64,000 nucleotides of DNA from Prevotellaceae bacterium (GTDB lineage: Bacteria; Bacteroidota; Bacteroidia; Bacteroidales; Bacteroidaceae), in contig JAHZGX010000001.1 of the NCBI GenBank assembly GCA_019420585.1, positions 1-64,000 on the forward strand, read 5' to 3'. The position numbers and the translations under genes are program-made. Of this stretch, positions 52,479 through 62,930 are shown piece by piece. The first letter of the stretch is position 1. Each line of letters starts with the position of its first letter. Under the pieces are notes generated by a model that was given only the letters and a program-made list of their open reading frames with translations, did no database searches and was not told where the DNA came from.

Positions 52479-53451
52479 AATACTTACCAAGGATACAAGG
52501 CCACTGATGGTCTCAATTAAGTGCCTTACATATAATCACGAACCTTTTATTCGCCAGTGCCTTGAAGGTTTCGTAATGCAGAAAACAAATTTCCGTTTTG
52601 AAGCCATTGTACATGATGATGCATCTACGGATGGAACCGCTGTGATTATTCGTGAGTATGCAGAGAAATATCCCGACATCATAAAACCGATATACGAGAC
52701 AGAAAACCAATATTCCAAGCATGATGGCAGTTTAAGACGTATCATGAATGCTCATATCCATGGAAAATATGTCGCTTTGTGTGAGGGAGATGACTATTGG
52801 ACTGACCCCTTGAAACTTCAAAAGCAAGTGGACTTCTTGGAGAGCCATCTTGATTATACCATGTGCTCTCATAGATGGGATGAATATTTTGAAAATGAAA
52901 GACGACTTAGCCAAGATATTCCTGGGAATGTTCCGAAGGATGGTCTAACATATTCTTTAGATGATTTGGTTCATGGCGCTTGGTATTTCCAACCTTTAAC
53001 TGTGATGTATAGGTATAGTGTTTTGGATTTAGGTCGATATGAATTGTACAAGCCATCAAAAGACATAACCCTGTTTTACTTACTTTTAAGCAAGGGTGAA
53101 GGGTATTGTTTCACAGAGGCGATGGCTACGTATAGGATTCACTCTGGAGGAGTGTGGTGTGGATCTAGCCAAAATGAACAAAGACTTCAAGATATGCTTG
53201 TCAAAACTGCAATTTATAATGTAGAGCAATCTAGAGAAGCAGCTACGTATATATTACAAGAATTTACAAAATTGATAAGTCGTTTTTGGATGTTGAAACA
53301 ATCAAAATTGTTTTGGAAAGTAGGAATAATTCTATCTAAACATTTTGGCCGAATGTTCGTGATAAAAATATATATGAATAAATTGTTACGGAGTAAACGT
53401 TTTACTATAATAAAACAAAACATTTATACAGAAAAAATGCCTGCGATGTAA
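52471..53451 (+). CDS. Glycosyltransferase family 2
   Basis: A GT-A fold glycosyltransferase of 326 residues. The start region VSIKCLTYNHEPFIRQCLEG, the HDDASTDGT loop and the DxD-like CEGDDYWTDPLKL are all characteristic. ATG 52471 lies within the end of the acyltransferase gene (8-nt overlap), suggesting translational coupling. Acceptor and sugar are unknown. Confidence 0.9.
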   Translation: MSEILTKDTRPLMVSIKCLTYNHEPFIRQCLEGFVMQKTNFRFEAIVHDDASTDGTAVIIREYAEKYPDIIKPIYETENQYSKHDGSLRRIMNAHIHGKYVALCEGDDYWTDPLKLQKQVDFLESHLDYTMCSHRWDEYFENERRLSQDIPGNVPKDGLTYSLDDLVHGAWYFQPLTVMYRYSVLDLGRYELYKPSKDITLFYLLLSKGEGYCFTEAMATYRIHSGGVWCGSSQNEQRLQDMLVKTAIYNVEQSREAATYILQEFTKLISRFWMLKQSKLFWKVGIILSKHFGRMFVIKIYMNKLLRSKRFTIIKQNIYTEKMPAM

Positions 53452-53489
53452 GTTTATAGAGAAACATTTCCAATATCTGTATTATTCGT

Positions 53490-54452
53490 ATGAAAGAAGA
53501 GTTAGAACGTGCTGTCTCAGCACCGCCTGCAATATCTGTTATAGTACCGGTCTACAATGCGGAGAAATATCTCCAACGCTGTGTAGATTCTGTCCTTGCT
53601 CAAACGTTTACAGATTTTGAATTACTGCTTATAGATGATGGCAGCAAAGACAAATCGGGTACGATTTGTGATGAATATACAGCAAAAGATAATCGTATAC
53701 GTGTGTATCACAATGCTAACGGAGGAGTGACATTTGCCCGCAACTTTGGTGCAGAACATGCAGAAGGTGAGTGGTTTTGTTTTCTCGATGCCGATGATAC
53801 GATGCCTGCTGATGCGTTGGCTGCCATGATGAATAAGGGGAATGGATGTGATGTGGTGATTGGCAATAAACGTATTGTTGACGGTGTTACATTGACTAAT
53901 GAGTGGCAAAATAAGGAATACAGCAGGCTTTCAGCCCGGGAGTTTCTTGAAAGATTGATAAAGAATGAAATATCGCAGTATATCACAGGAAGGATGTTTC
54001 GTAGAATTCTGTTTAATAACGGAACAATAGATATTCCTCGCGAGTTGATAATGGCGGAAGATTTCATTATGAATGTACAGTTGGGGAATAAAGCACAGAA
54101 AATCGCTATTATTCAAGATGTGGTGTATGACTATCATGTGTATGATGAGTCCGTATCGCATACATTTAACACCAGTATAGAGTATGAAAATAAGTTCTGC
54201 CATTGTCTGTTTTCTGCATTAAAACAAGGAGAATATTATGATGAGGTTAAGGAAGCGTTTATATTTCAAAAGGTAAGGGCTTTAAAGTCTGCCTTTATGG
54301 CTCAATATGGTCAACTGGATTTACGTCATCCTTTTGTGTTAGAAGTGTGTCAGGAAGCAAAATTGATTAAAATGTCCAAAGGTTGGAGATTGTTTTTGGT
54401 ATTGCTGCCTTTGAAACGAATTAGTTATGCTTTCTTTAAGTTGTTGAACTAA
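53490..54452 (+). CDS. Glycosyltransferase family 2
   Basis: A GT-A glycosyltransferase of 320 residues. It has the opening SVIVPVYNAEKYLQRCVDSV, the LLIDDGSKDKSG nucleotide-binding loop, and FLDADDTMPADAL with the metal-binding DxD. The IS982-type element lies 21 nt downstream, separating it from the rest of the operon. Confidence 0.92.
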   Translation: MKEELERAVSAPPAISVIVPVYNAEKYLQRCVDSVLAQTFTDFELLLIDDGSKDKSGTICDEYTAKDNRIRVYHNANGGVTFARNFGAEHAEGEWFCFLDADDTMPADALAAMMNKGNGCDVVIGNKRIVDGVTLTNEWQNKEYSRLSAREFLERLIKNEISQYITGRMFRRILFNNGTIDIPRELIMAEDFIMNVQLGNKAQKIAIIQDVVYDYHVYDESVSHTFNTSIEYENKFCHCLFSALKQGEYYDEVKEAFIFQKVRALKSAFMAQYGQLDLRHPFVLEVCQEAKLIKMSKGWRLFLVLLPLKRISYAFFKLLN

Positions 54453-54473
54453 TAAATAGTTTTATATATACTC

Positions 54474-55494
54474 GTTGGTTGAATTAAATTCCCAAATATT
54501 TGCAAATGAAAAAGTTGCAAATTTATAGGTTATTGGCAAATTAGTGGTGCCCAAACTACTAAGAACCATTGCTCTGCTTATGCGCAACTTCATGGCAAAT
54601 TTCGTCAGAATTCTTGGAATCTGCAAGGATTTCGCTGGAAATCGTGTTAATGGACTCGGAAATGTACCACGCCCAGGCGTTGTACCCAAGTTCTCTGACC
54701 TTGAGGTCGTTGCACTCGTCATAACAGCCGAAGCATTTGGATTCAACAGTGAGAATTTCCTGTTTTACCGTCTGTACAATGAGGGCAAGGATGATTTGCC
54801 AAATCTCATCAGCCGCAGACGGTTCAATGTCTGCCGGAAACTCACGGCTCGTCTTGCCGAGGAAATCCGAAAGGATGTGGCCATGGTTATAGACGGTTCT
54901 GAGGATGTACTCTGCATTGACTCCAAGCCGGTCAAGGTCTGTCAGAACGCAAGAACCAAAACGTTATGTTATGGGTCGTGACAATATCGAAGCGGCATCG
55001 GACTGGGGTTACTGCGTTTCGCAAGGGCTGCACTATTATGGCTATAAACTCCATGCTGTCTGTGGAATACGTGGAGTCATACACTCCTATGACATTACGG
55101 CTGCGAGTGTCCATGACATACATTTCCTTAAGGATGTGCAGTGGGAATATCACGGCAGCATGATGCTTGGAGACAAAGGCTATCTCTGCGCTGAGGTTCA
55201 GAAGAATCTTTTTGAGGCGGCAAACATCAGTCTTGAGGTACCATACAGGCTAAATCAGAAAAACTGGCGGCCTACTTCTTGGACGTACAAAACACTCCAC
55301 AAACGTATTGAAACCATATTCTTCCAACTTGACGACAATCTTATGATGATACGAAATTATGCAAAACTGTCCTGCGGACTTTTCACACGGATGGCGGGGA
55401 AAATCGCAGCGATGACTTTCATGCAATATGTCAATTTCATCAGTTATTGCCCTATAGGGCAGATTAAGTATGCGCCAATTTAAATTCAACCAAC
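54474..55494 (+). mobile_element. IS982-type insertion sequence
   Basis: About 1.02 kb bounded by imperfect terminal inverted repeats that begin GTTGGTTGAATT on each side (54474 onward; complement ending at 55494). It carries one transposase broken into two frames. No clear target-site duplication was found. It sits between two glycosyltransferase genes in the polysaccharide operon and could be polar on the genes after it. Confidence 0.8.
54544..55483 (+). pseudogene. IS982-type transposase, frameshifted
   Basis: The first frame (54544-54981) holds the N-terminal part with LISRRRFNVCRKL and the catalytic DSKPVKVCQNARTK, then goes off frame and stops. The second frame continues RYVMGRDNIEAASDWGYC and covers GYKLHAVCGI, GDKGYL and the rest of the DDE region to 55483. 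Removing one A from the AAAA run at 54958-54961 would restore a single transposase, so one base insertion is the likely lesion. A programmed shift is possible but would need +1. Confidence 0.8.
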
Positions 55495-55507
55495 AGGTTA
55501 TAATTAG

Positions 55508-56449
55508 ATGATAATTATGATAGATGTGCTGAAAAGTTGTTGCTTAAATGTGAGAATAGTTCTGCGCGAGGTGCTTTATTGGATTCAATATAAATTATTG
55601 AAGCAAAAAAGGGATATGCTGAATATCCTTACCTCTGAAGAAACAATCTTTCATATTATCAATTCCCGATGTTCTGTTTGTCGTTATGGTGATGGGGAGA
55701 TGGATATGTTAACCAGTTTGAAATATGGTTTTGACGAGAGTCGTAAAAGTGATTTCCAGACATACGATGAGAAACTGGCATCGCGACTGAAACTGATTTT
55801 GGAGAACGGGTCTGACGATAATTTGAATCTGATAGTCTGCATTCCGTATGTATGGAAGAGTCATCAATGTCTCTCTTTTATTGCGCGACGTTTTATAGAG
55901 CGGAATTTTGTAAATAACAAGGATATGATATGTGCCTCCATACATCCTACACGTCAATATGGAGATTCTTATTTTACACGTTTCTATATAGACTGCCGTG
56001 ATAAAAACAAGGGAACGTATATACAGACTTGTCGGCAAATATGGCAAAATCGTGAACTTTGCATCATAGAAGGCGAACAAAGCCGGTTGGGCATCGGTAA
56101 CGATTTGTTTGACAATGCTCGGAATATAGAGCGTATTCTATGCCCTGCACTGAATGCTTTTGCTAAATATGATGAGATAATGGAGGCAGCATGTAAAGTG
56201 GATAAGTCCAAACTTATCCTGTTGGCTTTAGGCCATACGGCCACTGTGCTTGCATACGATTTGGCAAAGGAAGGGTATCAGGCTATCGACATTGGACATA
56301 TCGATATTGAATACGAATGGTTTTTGATGAAAGCCATGAAGAAAGTACCTATACCTCATAAATATGTTAACGAGGTACCTGAGGGCAGGCAATTTTCTGA
56401 AGAGCGTGATAAGGACTATCTCTCTCAGATAATATATATAGTTAAATAG
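55508..56449 (+). CDS. GT-D-type glycosyltransferase (DUF1792/SP_1767-like)
   Basis: A protein of 313 residues resembling GT-D-fold glycosyltransferases. The key motif RYGDGEMDML (about residue 60) contains the DxE metal-binding site characteristic of this fold. The C-terminal part LILLALGHTATVLAYDLA and IDIGHIDIEYEW is also typical. ATG 55517 is an alternative start. It is the first gene after the insertion sequence, and the next GT2 follows within about 10 nt. Confidence 0.85.
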   Translation: MIIMIDVLKSCCLNVRIVLREVLYWIQYKLLKQKRDMLNILTSEETIFHIINSRCSVCRYGDGEMDMLTSLKYGFDESRKSDFQTYDEKLASRLKLILENGSDDNLNLIVCIPYVWKSHQCLSFIARRFIERNFVNNKDMICASIHPTRQYGDSYFTRFYIDCRDKNKGTYIQTCRQIWQNRELCIIEGEQSRLGIGNDLFDNARNIERILCPALNAFAKYDEIMEAACKVDKSKLILLALGHTATVLAYDLAKEGYQAIDIGHIDIEYEWFLMKAMKKVPIPHKYVNEVPEGRQFSEERDKDYLSQIIYIVK

Positions 56450-56460
56450 AAGTGGAAAGA

Positions 56461-57432
56461 ATGTTACCAGGTAAGGTGTCTGTTATTGTTCCCGCCTACA
56501 ATGCCGCTCATGTGTTGGAACGTTGTATACGTAGCATCATGTGCCAAAGTTATTTTGACTTGGAGGTAATTTTGGTAGATGATGGTAGTAAGGACGGTAC
56601 TGGTAAGATAGCAGATAAATTCGCAGTAGAAGATAGTCGTATTCGGGTGATTCATAAAATCAATGGTGGAGTAAGTGCTGCACGTAACGATGCATTGAAA
56701 CATGTAAAAGGCGAATGGATTACTTTTGTGGATTCCGATGACTATTTGGAACCGAATTTTTTACAATCCCTGCTTGACGGTGAAATTGCTGATTTGATTG
56801 TAGGAGGTTATCATACGGTGGGTGCCAATGCGATACCAAGCATGAATTATCCAGCAGAAATGGCATGTAGTAGTGAGGCAATCAGGGCTGTGTTAGAAAA
56901 CAGGTTGACTGACATGACTCTTCTGTGTCCTTGGGGAAAGTTGTTTCGTACATCATTGCTGCAGTTTTTGAGGCTTGAGTTCAATACAGAAATGAAAATA
57001 GGCGAAGATGTTGTGTTTGTGTGGACTTATTTGTCCCATTGTTCTTCGCTTGCTTTCAGACAAGGACAGGGGTATAACTATTTTACAGAAGAAGGGGCTG
57101 ATTTTAAGTACGCGTTGGATGAGACGATGTCGTTACAGACAATTGAACGTATTTTGAATGTGCTGAGTGCGTTGAAACAGAAATTTGATATAGACACAGA
57201 ACGCGCAGTTTGCCATATCTTGAACTATTATATTTGGTTGTACAAACTTTATGTAAAGCGTGATTATTCATTGAATGATCTTGACAAGTTAAAAGGTTTC
57301 TTCTACAATTCGATTATATTTAATTATTTTGAGATGCATAAACGGGCATCAAAAGATAAGTTCTTGGTATATCTGCTTTTGAAATCTCGTTTGTCATATA
57401 TCTTGTACTTATTGATTAAAAGTTATTATTGA
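56461..57432 (+). CDS. Glycosyltransferase family 2
   Basis: A GT-A glycosyltransferase of 323 residues, with KVSVIVPAYNAAHVLERCIR, ILVDDGSKDGTG and FVDSDDYLEPNFL. GTG 56452 would add three residues; ATG 56461 is preferred. The stop overlaps the next start by one base (TGATG). Confidence 0.92.
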   Translation: MLPGKVSVIVPAYNAAHVLERCIRSIMCQSYFDLEVILVDDGSKDGTGKIADKFAVEDSRIRVIHKINGGVSAARNDALKHVKGEWITFVDSDDYLEPNFLQSLLDGEIADLIVGGYHTVGANAIPSMNYPAEMACSSEAIRAVLENRLTDMTLLCPWGKLFRTSLLQFLRLEFNTEMKIGEDVVFVWTYLSHCSSLAFRQGQGYNYFTEEGADFKYALDETMSLQTIERILNVLSALKQKFDIDTERAVCHILNYYIWLYKLYVKRDYSLNDLDKLKGFFYNSIIFNYFEMHKRASKDKFLVYLLLKSRLSYILYLLIKSYY

Positions 57433-58415
57433 TGCTGGTCAGTATTATTACGCCCCTTTATGGAGCAGAAGATTTCATTGCTCGATGTGCAGACGCACTT
57501 TTTCAGCAAAGTTATGCTGATATTGAATATATATTCGTGGACGATTGTAGTCCTGACGAAAGTGTGGATGTCCTTTTGCAGGTAGCAGCACGCTATTCGA
57601 GACTTCAACAAAGAATCAAAATCGTTCGCCATGAGCATAATCGTGGTGTCGCGGCCGCTCGAGAGACAGGACTTGCTGCAGCAACAGGAGACTATGTGTA
57701 TTGGGTAGATGCAGATGATTGGATAGAGACCGATGCAATAAAAAAAATGGTGTTGCTTTCAGAACATGGGGAAAAGGACATCGTGGCTTGCGGATGGAAA
57801 CTGTGTTTCTGTAAAAGCGAGAGGCTGATGCCCATCCCTTATTATAAGGATGCGGAAACGGCATTGCGCGGAATGTTGTCTGGACAGATGCGTTGGAACC
57901 TGTGGTTATATATGATAAAGCGTGATTTGTATATCAATCACAATGTTCATTTTGTTGAGGGTGAGGATGTAGGAGAAGACATGCGGGTCTTGATTATACT
58001 TTTTTCTCATGCAAAAAGTATAGGTTTTGTAAATGATTATCTCTATCATTATGTAAAACAGAGTAGGAATAGCATAACCACCATGCTTAGTCCTAGACAA
58101 CAGATGCAACGTCAAATGTATAATTTGCAAAATGCAATAAACTATTTGACAACCCATTCTGCAGGTAAATATGAACAGGAAATCCATTTCTTTAAACTTA
58201 ACGTTAAAATGCCGTTGCTGATTAGTGACCAAAATGAATCCTATCGTGTATGGGCGCGTACTTTCCCCGAATCCAATCGGTATATCATGCAGAACAGGAC
58301 GCAAGTTTGTCGAATGCGTTTGGTACAATGGATGGCTTCGAAAAGGCAATTTTGGGCTGTGAAACTTTATTATCTGCTTGTTTTTAAATTTGTTTACGGA
58401 GTTATTTATAGATGA
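57432..58415 (+). CDS. Glycosyltransferase family 2
   Basis: A GT-A glycosyltransferase of 327 residues with SIITPLYGAEDFIARCADAL, FVDDCSPDESVDV and WVDADDWIETDAI. ATG 57432 overlaps the previous stop, and the last 4 nt overlap the polymerase gene (ATGA). This is a tightly coupled run. Confidence 0.92.
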   Translation: MLVSIITPLYGAEDFIARCADALFQQSYADIEYIFVDDCSPDESVDVLLQVAARYSRLQQRIKIVRHEHNRGVAAARETGLAAATGDYVYWVDADDWIETDAIKKMVLLSEHGEKDIVACGWKLCFCKSERLMPIPYYKDAETALRGMLSGQMRWNLWLYMIKRDLYINHNVHFVEGEDVGEDMRVLIILFSHAKSIGFVNDYLYHYVKQSRNSITTMLSPRQQMQRQMYNLQNAINYLTTHSAGKYEQEIHFFKLNVKMPLLISDQNESYRVWARTFPESNRYIMQNRTQVCRMRLVQWMASKRQFWAVKLYYLLVFKFVYGVIYR

Positions 58416-59713
58416 TTCGTTTATTGATTATATTATTAACGGGAATATGTTGTTCTTTATACATGTTCCCATTTGCATTTGCCTTTTTCCCGATAGGAAA
58501 TACAAAAATCTATTTGGCGATATGTGGATTTATTTTACTTGTATTTAAGAAAATTTGTTACGGGCAACCAACTTTTAGTCAATCTGCGTTGAAAGTTGCT
58601 TTGGCTGCTTTTCTTGTGTCACTTATTTGTGTGGGATCCTTAGTTTATAATGGAACGAGAGATTATGTTTATGCAATGTATATAATCCAAATGTGGGTGT
58701 GGTCTGCTGCTGCTTATTTTGTGGTGCAGTGTATGGAAACAACACATGGCAGGGTTGAATTAAGAATTATAATTTTATATATTGTAGGGGTTTGTGCTGT
58801 ACAATGTTTGTTTGCATTAATGAATGAGTTTATACCAGATTTTAGAAAATATGTTGATACTTATATATTGCAGGGACAGCCCATGCTAAACCAGATAAAA
58901 AGGATTTACGGTATTGGGGCATCTTTGGACACAGCAGGTAGTCGTTTTGCATGCGCACTGATATTATTATCTTACAATTTAATGAAAAATGCAAATGAGA
59001 ATGGACGTGAAGAATCAATAATTTGGCAGGTGTTTCTTTTCGTTTTCATCATCGTAGTGGGAAGTATTGTGTCTCGTACAACCTTAGTCGGAGGGTCAAT
59101 AGGCATATTGTATATGTTGGTTTGTATGAAAAATGGAATTAACGTTTATGGCAGGAAGATTGTCTCGTCTTTTTTTGTCGTATTAGCGTTGGTTGTTCCT
59201 GTGCTTTCTGCGTTATATCTTTTTTCTCCAGAAGTTAACAGGATGTTAAGTTTCGCTTTTGAACCATTCTTTAATTTTGTGGAGAAGGGAAAACTAGAAA
59301 CGGATTCTTCAAGTACATTATTGCAAATGTGGGGACAGATTCCACAAAATATGAAGACGTGGATTATTGGTGATGGCTATTTCCTGTCTCCTTATTTGTC
59401 AGACCCTTACTACATAGGTATACATAAATGGGCATATTATCAGGGGACAGATGTGGGCTACTTGCGATTTGTTTTTTATTTTGGGCTTGTTGGATTATTC
59501 GTTTTTGCTTGTTTTTTTGTTTGTTGTATGCGTGAATGTGAAAAAAAATTCCCTAATGACAAGGTGGTTTTTAGGCTTTTATTCCTTATGAATTGTTTGT
59601 TGTGGATAAAAGTGGCTACGGATATATTTTTGATATATGCTTTCTTTTTGATGGCAGATTCTTTAACAGAAGAGCAACGTGTGATTTCTATAAATGAATG
59701 GCGGAAAAAATGA
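58412..59713 (+). CDS. wzy: O-antigen/capsule polymerase (Wzy-like)
   Basis: A membrane protein of 433 residues with about ten to twelve hydrophobic helices and a larger loop between late helices (about 285-345), the general shape of Wzy polymerases, which join lipid-linked repeat units in the periplasm. Sequence motifs are weak, as usual in this family. Position among glycosyltransferases with a Wzx in the same locus supports the call. It overlaps both neighbours (4 nt and 16 nt). Confidence 0.8.
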   Translation: MIRLLIILLTGICCSLYMFPFAFAFFPIGNTKIYLAICGFILLVFKKICYGQPTFSQSALKVALAAFLVSLICVGSLVYNGTRDYVYAMYIIQMWVWSAAAYFVVQCMETTHGRVELRIIILYIVGVCAVQCLFALMNEFIPDFRKYVDTYILQGQPMLNQIKRIYGIGASLDTAGSRFACALILLSYNLMKNANENGREESIIWQVFLFVFIIVVGSIVSRTTLVGGSIGILYMLVCMKNGINVYGRKIVSSFFVVLALVVPVLSALYLFSPEVNRMLSFAFEPFFNFVEKGKLETDSSSTLLQMWGQIPQNMKTWIIGDGYFLSPYLSDPYYIGIHKWAYYQGTDVGYLRFVFYFGLVGLFVFACFFVCCMRECEKKFPNDKVVFRLLFLMNCLLWIKVATDIFLIYAFFLMADSLTEEQRVISINEWRKK

Positions 59714-60831
59714 AAATAGTATATTGTATATCTGGAACATATAACTCAGGCGGGATGGAGCGCGTGTTGAGTAACAAAGCAAACTATTTGGCATTGCATG
59801 GTTATGATGTGATAATTATAACAACAGATCAACGGGGGCGTCCCTCTTTTTTTGCAATGGATAATCATATCAAATGTATTGATTTAAACGTGAATTACGA
59901 ACTTAATAATGAGGGGAGTTTTTTTTGCAAGTTGCTTCTTTATCCATATAAGCAATTCAAACATAAAATTCGCTTGGCAAAAGTTTTAAATCAGATTAAA
60001 CCGGATATCGTCGTTTCCATGTTTTGCAATGACGTCACTTTGCTGCCTTTTATAAAAGACGGGAGTAAAAAGATACTTGAAGTACATTTTTCTCGTTTTA
60101 AACGTTTGCAATACGGCCGTAAGGGATTATGGAGATTGGCTGATAAATGGAGAAGTCATAATGAACAGAAACAAATCTCACGTTATGATAAATTCGTGGT
60201 TCTTACTTATGAAGATAAGAAAAATTGGGGGGATTGTACCAACATAGATGTTATCCCTAATGCTCAAACGTTTGTGCGTAATATCCCCGTGCCATTGAGG
60301 AATAAAATTGTTGTTGCAGTTGGTCGTTATACCTATCAAAAAGGATTTGACATGTTGTTGCAGGCGTGGAAAATAGTTTGTAATCAAATGGAAGGATGGC
60401 AATTACATATAGTGGGAGATGGTGAATTGAAAGGACAACTTGCGCAACAAATTGTAGAACTCTCATTGGAGAATAATGTGAAACTTATTCCTGCAACGAC
60501 TAATATCCAGAGTATTTATTGTGAGGCTTCTATTCTTGTTTTATCATCTCGTTATGAGGGTCTTCCTATGGTTTTAATCGATGCTCAGACCATGGGGTTG
60601 CCTGTAGTCTGTTTTGATTGTAAATGTGGACCTTCTGAGATTGTTGCCGATGGAGTAACAGGCTTCTTGGTGCCAGTAAACGATGTGACAGCACTAGCAG
60701 AGAAAATATTAGTGTTGATACATGATGAAACTTTACGTAAACGTATGGGGTTGCATGCTTTTAATAGTTCGATACGTTTTTCGGAAAAAACTATTATGCA
60801 GCAATGGTTGGATTTGTTTGAACACCTTTAA
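59698..60831 (+). CDS. Glycosyltransferase family 4
   Basis: A GT-B glycosyltransferase of 377 residues (373 if ATG 59710 is used). The N-terminal SGTYNSGGMERVLSNKANYL and the C-terminal donor site VGRYTYQKGFDMLLQAW plus SSRYEGLPMVLIDAQTMGLP (E-x7-type motif) are clear. It overlaps the polymerase gene by 16 nt. Confidence 0.93.
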   Translation: MAEKMKIVYCISGTYNSGGMERVLSNKANYLALHGYDVIIITTDQRGRPSFFAMDNHIKCIDLNVNYELNNEGSFFCKLLLYPYKQFKHKIRLAKVLNQIKPDIVVSMFCNDVTLLPFIKDGSKKILEVHFSRFKRLQYGRKGLWRLADKWRSHNEQKQISRYDKFVVLTYEDKKNWGDCTNIDVIPNAQTFVRNIPVPLRNKIVVAVGRYTYQKGFDMLLQAWKIVCNQMEGWQLHIVGDGELKGQLAQQIVELSLENNVKLIPATTNIQSIYCEASILVLSSRYEGLPMVLIDAQTMGLPVVCFDCKCGPSEIVADGVTGFLVPVNDVTALAEKILVLIHDETLRKRMGLHAFNSSIRFSEKTIMQQWLDLFEHL

Positions 60832-60840
60832 AGAATCAAT

Positions 60841-61812
60841 ATGAAAATATTATTAATCTTTGCCGTAACAATGTATTTGTGCTCTTTATGGGGTAGTTCT
60901 TCTGCTGTTTTTATTAAGTCCAAAGTGATTTTTTTAAAAGCAACGATGGCATTGTTGATTGTAGGTCATCACATGAGTGAAATTTCTATGTTGAATTCGC
61001 TTAATACTTGGGGATCTCCTATTGTTAGTGTTTTTCTATTCATATCAGGTTTTGGTTTGGTACGCTCTTTTCAACTTAAGGGAATTTGCTATTTATATAA
61101 TTTTGGAAGGAAACGTATTTGGAATATATTTCTTCCGTGTTTGGTGGCTTCAATTCTTTATCAGTTGCTACTTTCGGAAACACATGATAACTTAATCGTA
61201 TTAATAAAAAGACTGACAATTTACGGCATACCTCCGTTGCCATTTTCCTGGTATGTATATTGCATCGTGATATTATATTTACTTTTCTATATTGCATATA
61301 AATGGATTCCGAATTACGGTCGTATTTTATTCTTGTTTGTGGGTTCTGCTGTATATGTGGTGGTTGCATATTCTTTGGGGTATGAAAAATACTGGTTCAT
61401 GACAGCAATGGCGTTTCCTGTTGGCTCTTTTTATGCCCAATACGAGTCTGTAATTTTGAAGTTGTTGAATTCAAAAACGAGGTATGGTATAATAATGCTA
61501 GGGGCAATTATACTATGTACTACTTTAATATCTATTGAAAATACATATGCGGACTTTCTTTATTTTATGTTAGTACCTCTAATTTTTGTTTTGCTGCTTA
61601 GTAAGATAAATTTGGAACGTTTGAATGGCAGGTGTATCTCATTTATTAGTAGTATTTCGTATGAGATATATTTGATTCAGGGATTTCCTATTTTCTTTTT
61701 AAAAAGAGTGGGCATAGAGCATGATTGGATGTATGTAGTTTTGGTTTATCTTGCAGTGATTCCATTGGCCGTGTTATTGCAGAAAATTACATCATTAATA
61801 AAAAAGTTATGA
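60841..61812 (+). CDS. Acyltransferase 3 family membrane protein
   Basis: A second membrane acyltransferase in the locus, 323 residues with about ten helices. IFLKATMALLIVGHHMSEIS carries the histidine pair, and LFISGFGLVRSFQLKG and RKRIWNIFLPCLVASILYQL are typical of the family. It has no long homopolymer tract, unlike the one at 51366. The last 4 nt overlap the next gene. Confidence 0.88.
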   Translation: MKILLIFAVTMYLCSLWGSSSAVFIKSKVIFLKATMALLIVGHHMSEISMLNSLNTWGSPIVSVFLFISGFGLVRSFQLKGICYLYNFGRKRIWNIFLPCLVASILYQLLLSETHDNLIVLIKRLTIYGIPPLPFSWYVYCIVILYLLFYIAYKWIPNYGRILFLFVGSAVYVVVAYSLGYEKYWFMTAMAFPVGSFYAQYESVILKLLNSKTRYGIIMLGAIILCTTLISIENTYADFLYFMLVPLIFVLLLSKINLERLNGRCISFISSISYEIYLIQGFPIFFLKRVGIEHDWMYVVLVYLAVIPLAVLLQKITSLIKKL

Positions 61813-62930
61813 GTTGTGTTATTGTCGTTTCTGCTGTTAATATACGAAAGGGGGGCACTCTGACCATTTTAAGGAAATGCCTGGAGTATTTGTCCAGTTT
61901 AGCCCAAAGTGGAGATTATAGAATTGTCGCTTTGGTGCATCGGAAGGATTTGGCGGAATATCCAGGCATAGAGTATATAGAAATGCCGGATATAATAAAG
62001 AGTTGGGGCAGAAGGCTATGGTGCGAATATGTCACGATGTATAGGATTTCAAAATCCCTTGCTCCTGTATATCTATGGTTTTCCCTGCACGATACAACTC
62101 CCAGAGTCATAGCCGAGCGGCAGGCTGTATATTGCCAGACTTCATTTCCATTCCTGAAATGGCGGCTGAGAGATTTGCAGTTTGACTACAAGATAGTCCT
62201 TTTTGCCTTGTTTACACGTTTTGCTTATTGCTGGAATATAAAAAGAAACAACTATCTTGTGGTACAGGCAGAATGGTTGCGAAAAGGGTTTTCAAAAATG
62301 TTTGGATTACCTGAAGGAAAGTTTATTGTGGCTCCCCCTAGGCAACAAACAATAAATGCCATGCAAGAAAAGGATGGAAACGAACGGAGAAACAGGAACG
62401 GAGTTTATACATTCTTATTTGCTGCAACTCCCGATTGTCATAAGAATTTCGAAATAGTTTGTCGGGCATCACAATTGTTGGAAAAAGAGGTGGGAAGCGA
62501 TAAGTTCAATGTGATTTTCACAATAGACGGGACTGAAAACAAATACTCACATTGGCTTTATAAGAAATGGGGATATCTAAGTTCTCTGAAATTTAAGGGT
62601 TTGATGGACAGGACATCTCTTTTTGATTGTTATAATCAGGTAGATTGCCTTGTGTTTCCGTCAAGAATAGAAACTTGGGGGTTACCTATATCTGAATTTG
62701 CCGCATTCAACAAACCGATGTTACTTGCAGATTTGCCATATGCTCATGAGACGGCGATGGGGAGCAAGCGAACCGCGTTTTTCGATGTACAAAATGCAGA
62801 AGAACTAAAAAATCAGATGAAACGTTTGGTGCTGGGTGATGAGACGCTCTTAAAGACCGTATCCATGCGGGAAATGGCCAATCCGGTTGTTTATACATGG
62901 GAAGATTTGTTTGACAATCTGTTAAATTAA
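61809..62930 (+). CDS. Glycosyltransferase family 4
   Basis: A GT-B glycosyltransferase of 373 residues. The N-terminus VIVVSAVNIRKGGTLTILRK and the donor site VFPSRIETWGLPISEFAAF identify the family. ATG 61809 overlaps the acyltransferase stop by 4 nt. It is the last AT-rich gene of the operon; base composition changes within 200 bp downstream. Confidence 0.9.
   Translation: MSCVIVVSAVNIRKGGTLTILRKCLEYLSSLAQSGDYRIVALVHRKDLAEYPGIEYIEMPDIIKSWGRRLWCEYVTMYRISKSLAPVYLWFSLHDTTPRVIAERQAVYCQTSFPFLKWRLRDLQFDYKIVLFALFTRFAYCWNIKRNNYLVVQAEWLRKGFSKMFGLPEGKFIVAPPRQQTINAMQEKDGNERRNRNGVYTFLFAATPDCHKNFEIVCRASQLLEKEVGSDKFNVIFTIDGTENKYSHWLYKKWGYLSSLKFKGLMDRTSLFDCYNQVDCLVFPSRIETWGLPISEFAAFNKPMLLADLPYAHETAMGSKRTAFFDVQNAEELKNQMKRLVLGDETLLKTVSMREMANPVVYTWEDLFDNLLN

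Noticed and set aside
61850..61855. G6 tract near the start of the GT4 gene
   Set aside because: Six bases encoding the conserved KGG motif is too short to argue for slippage.
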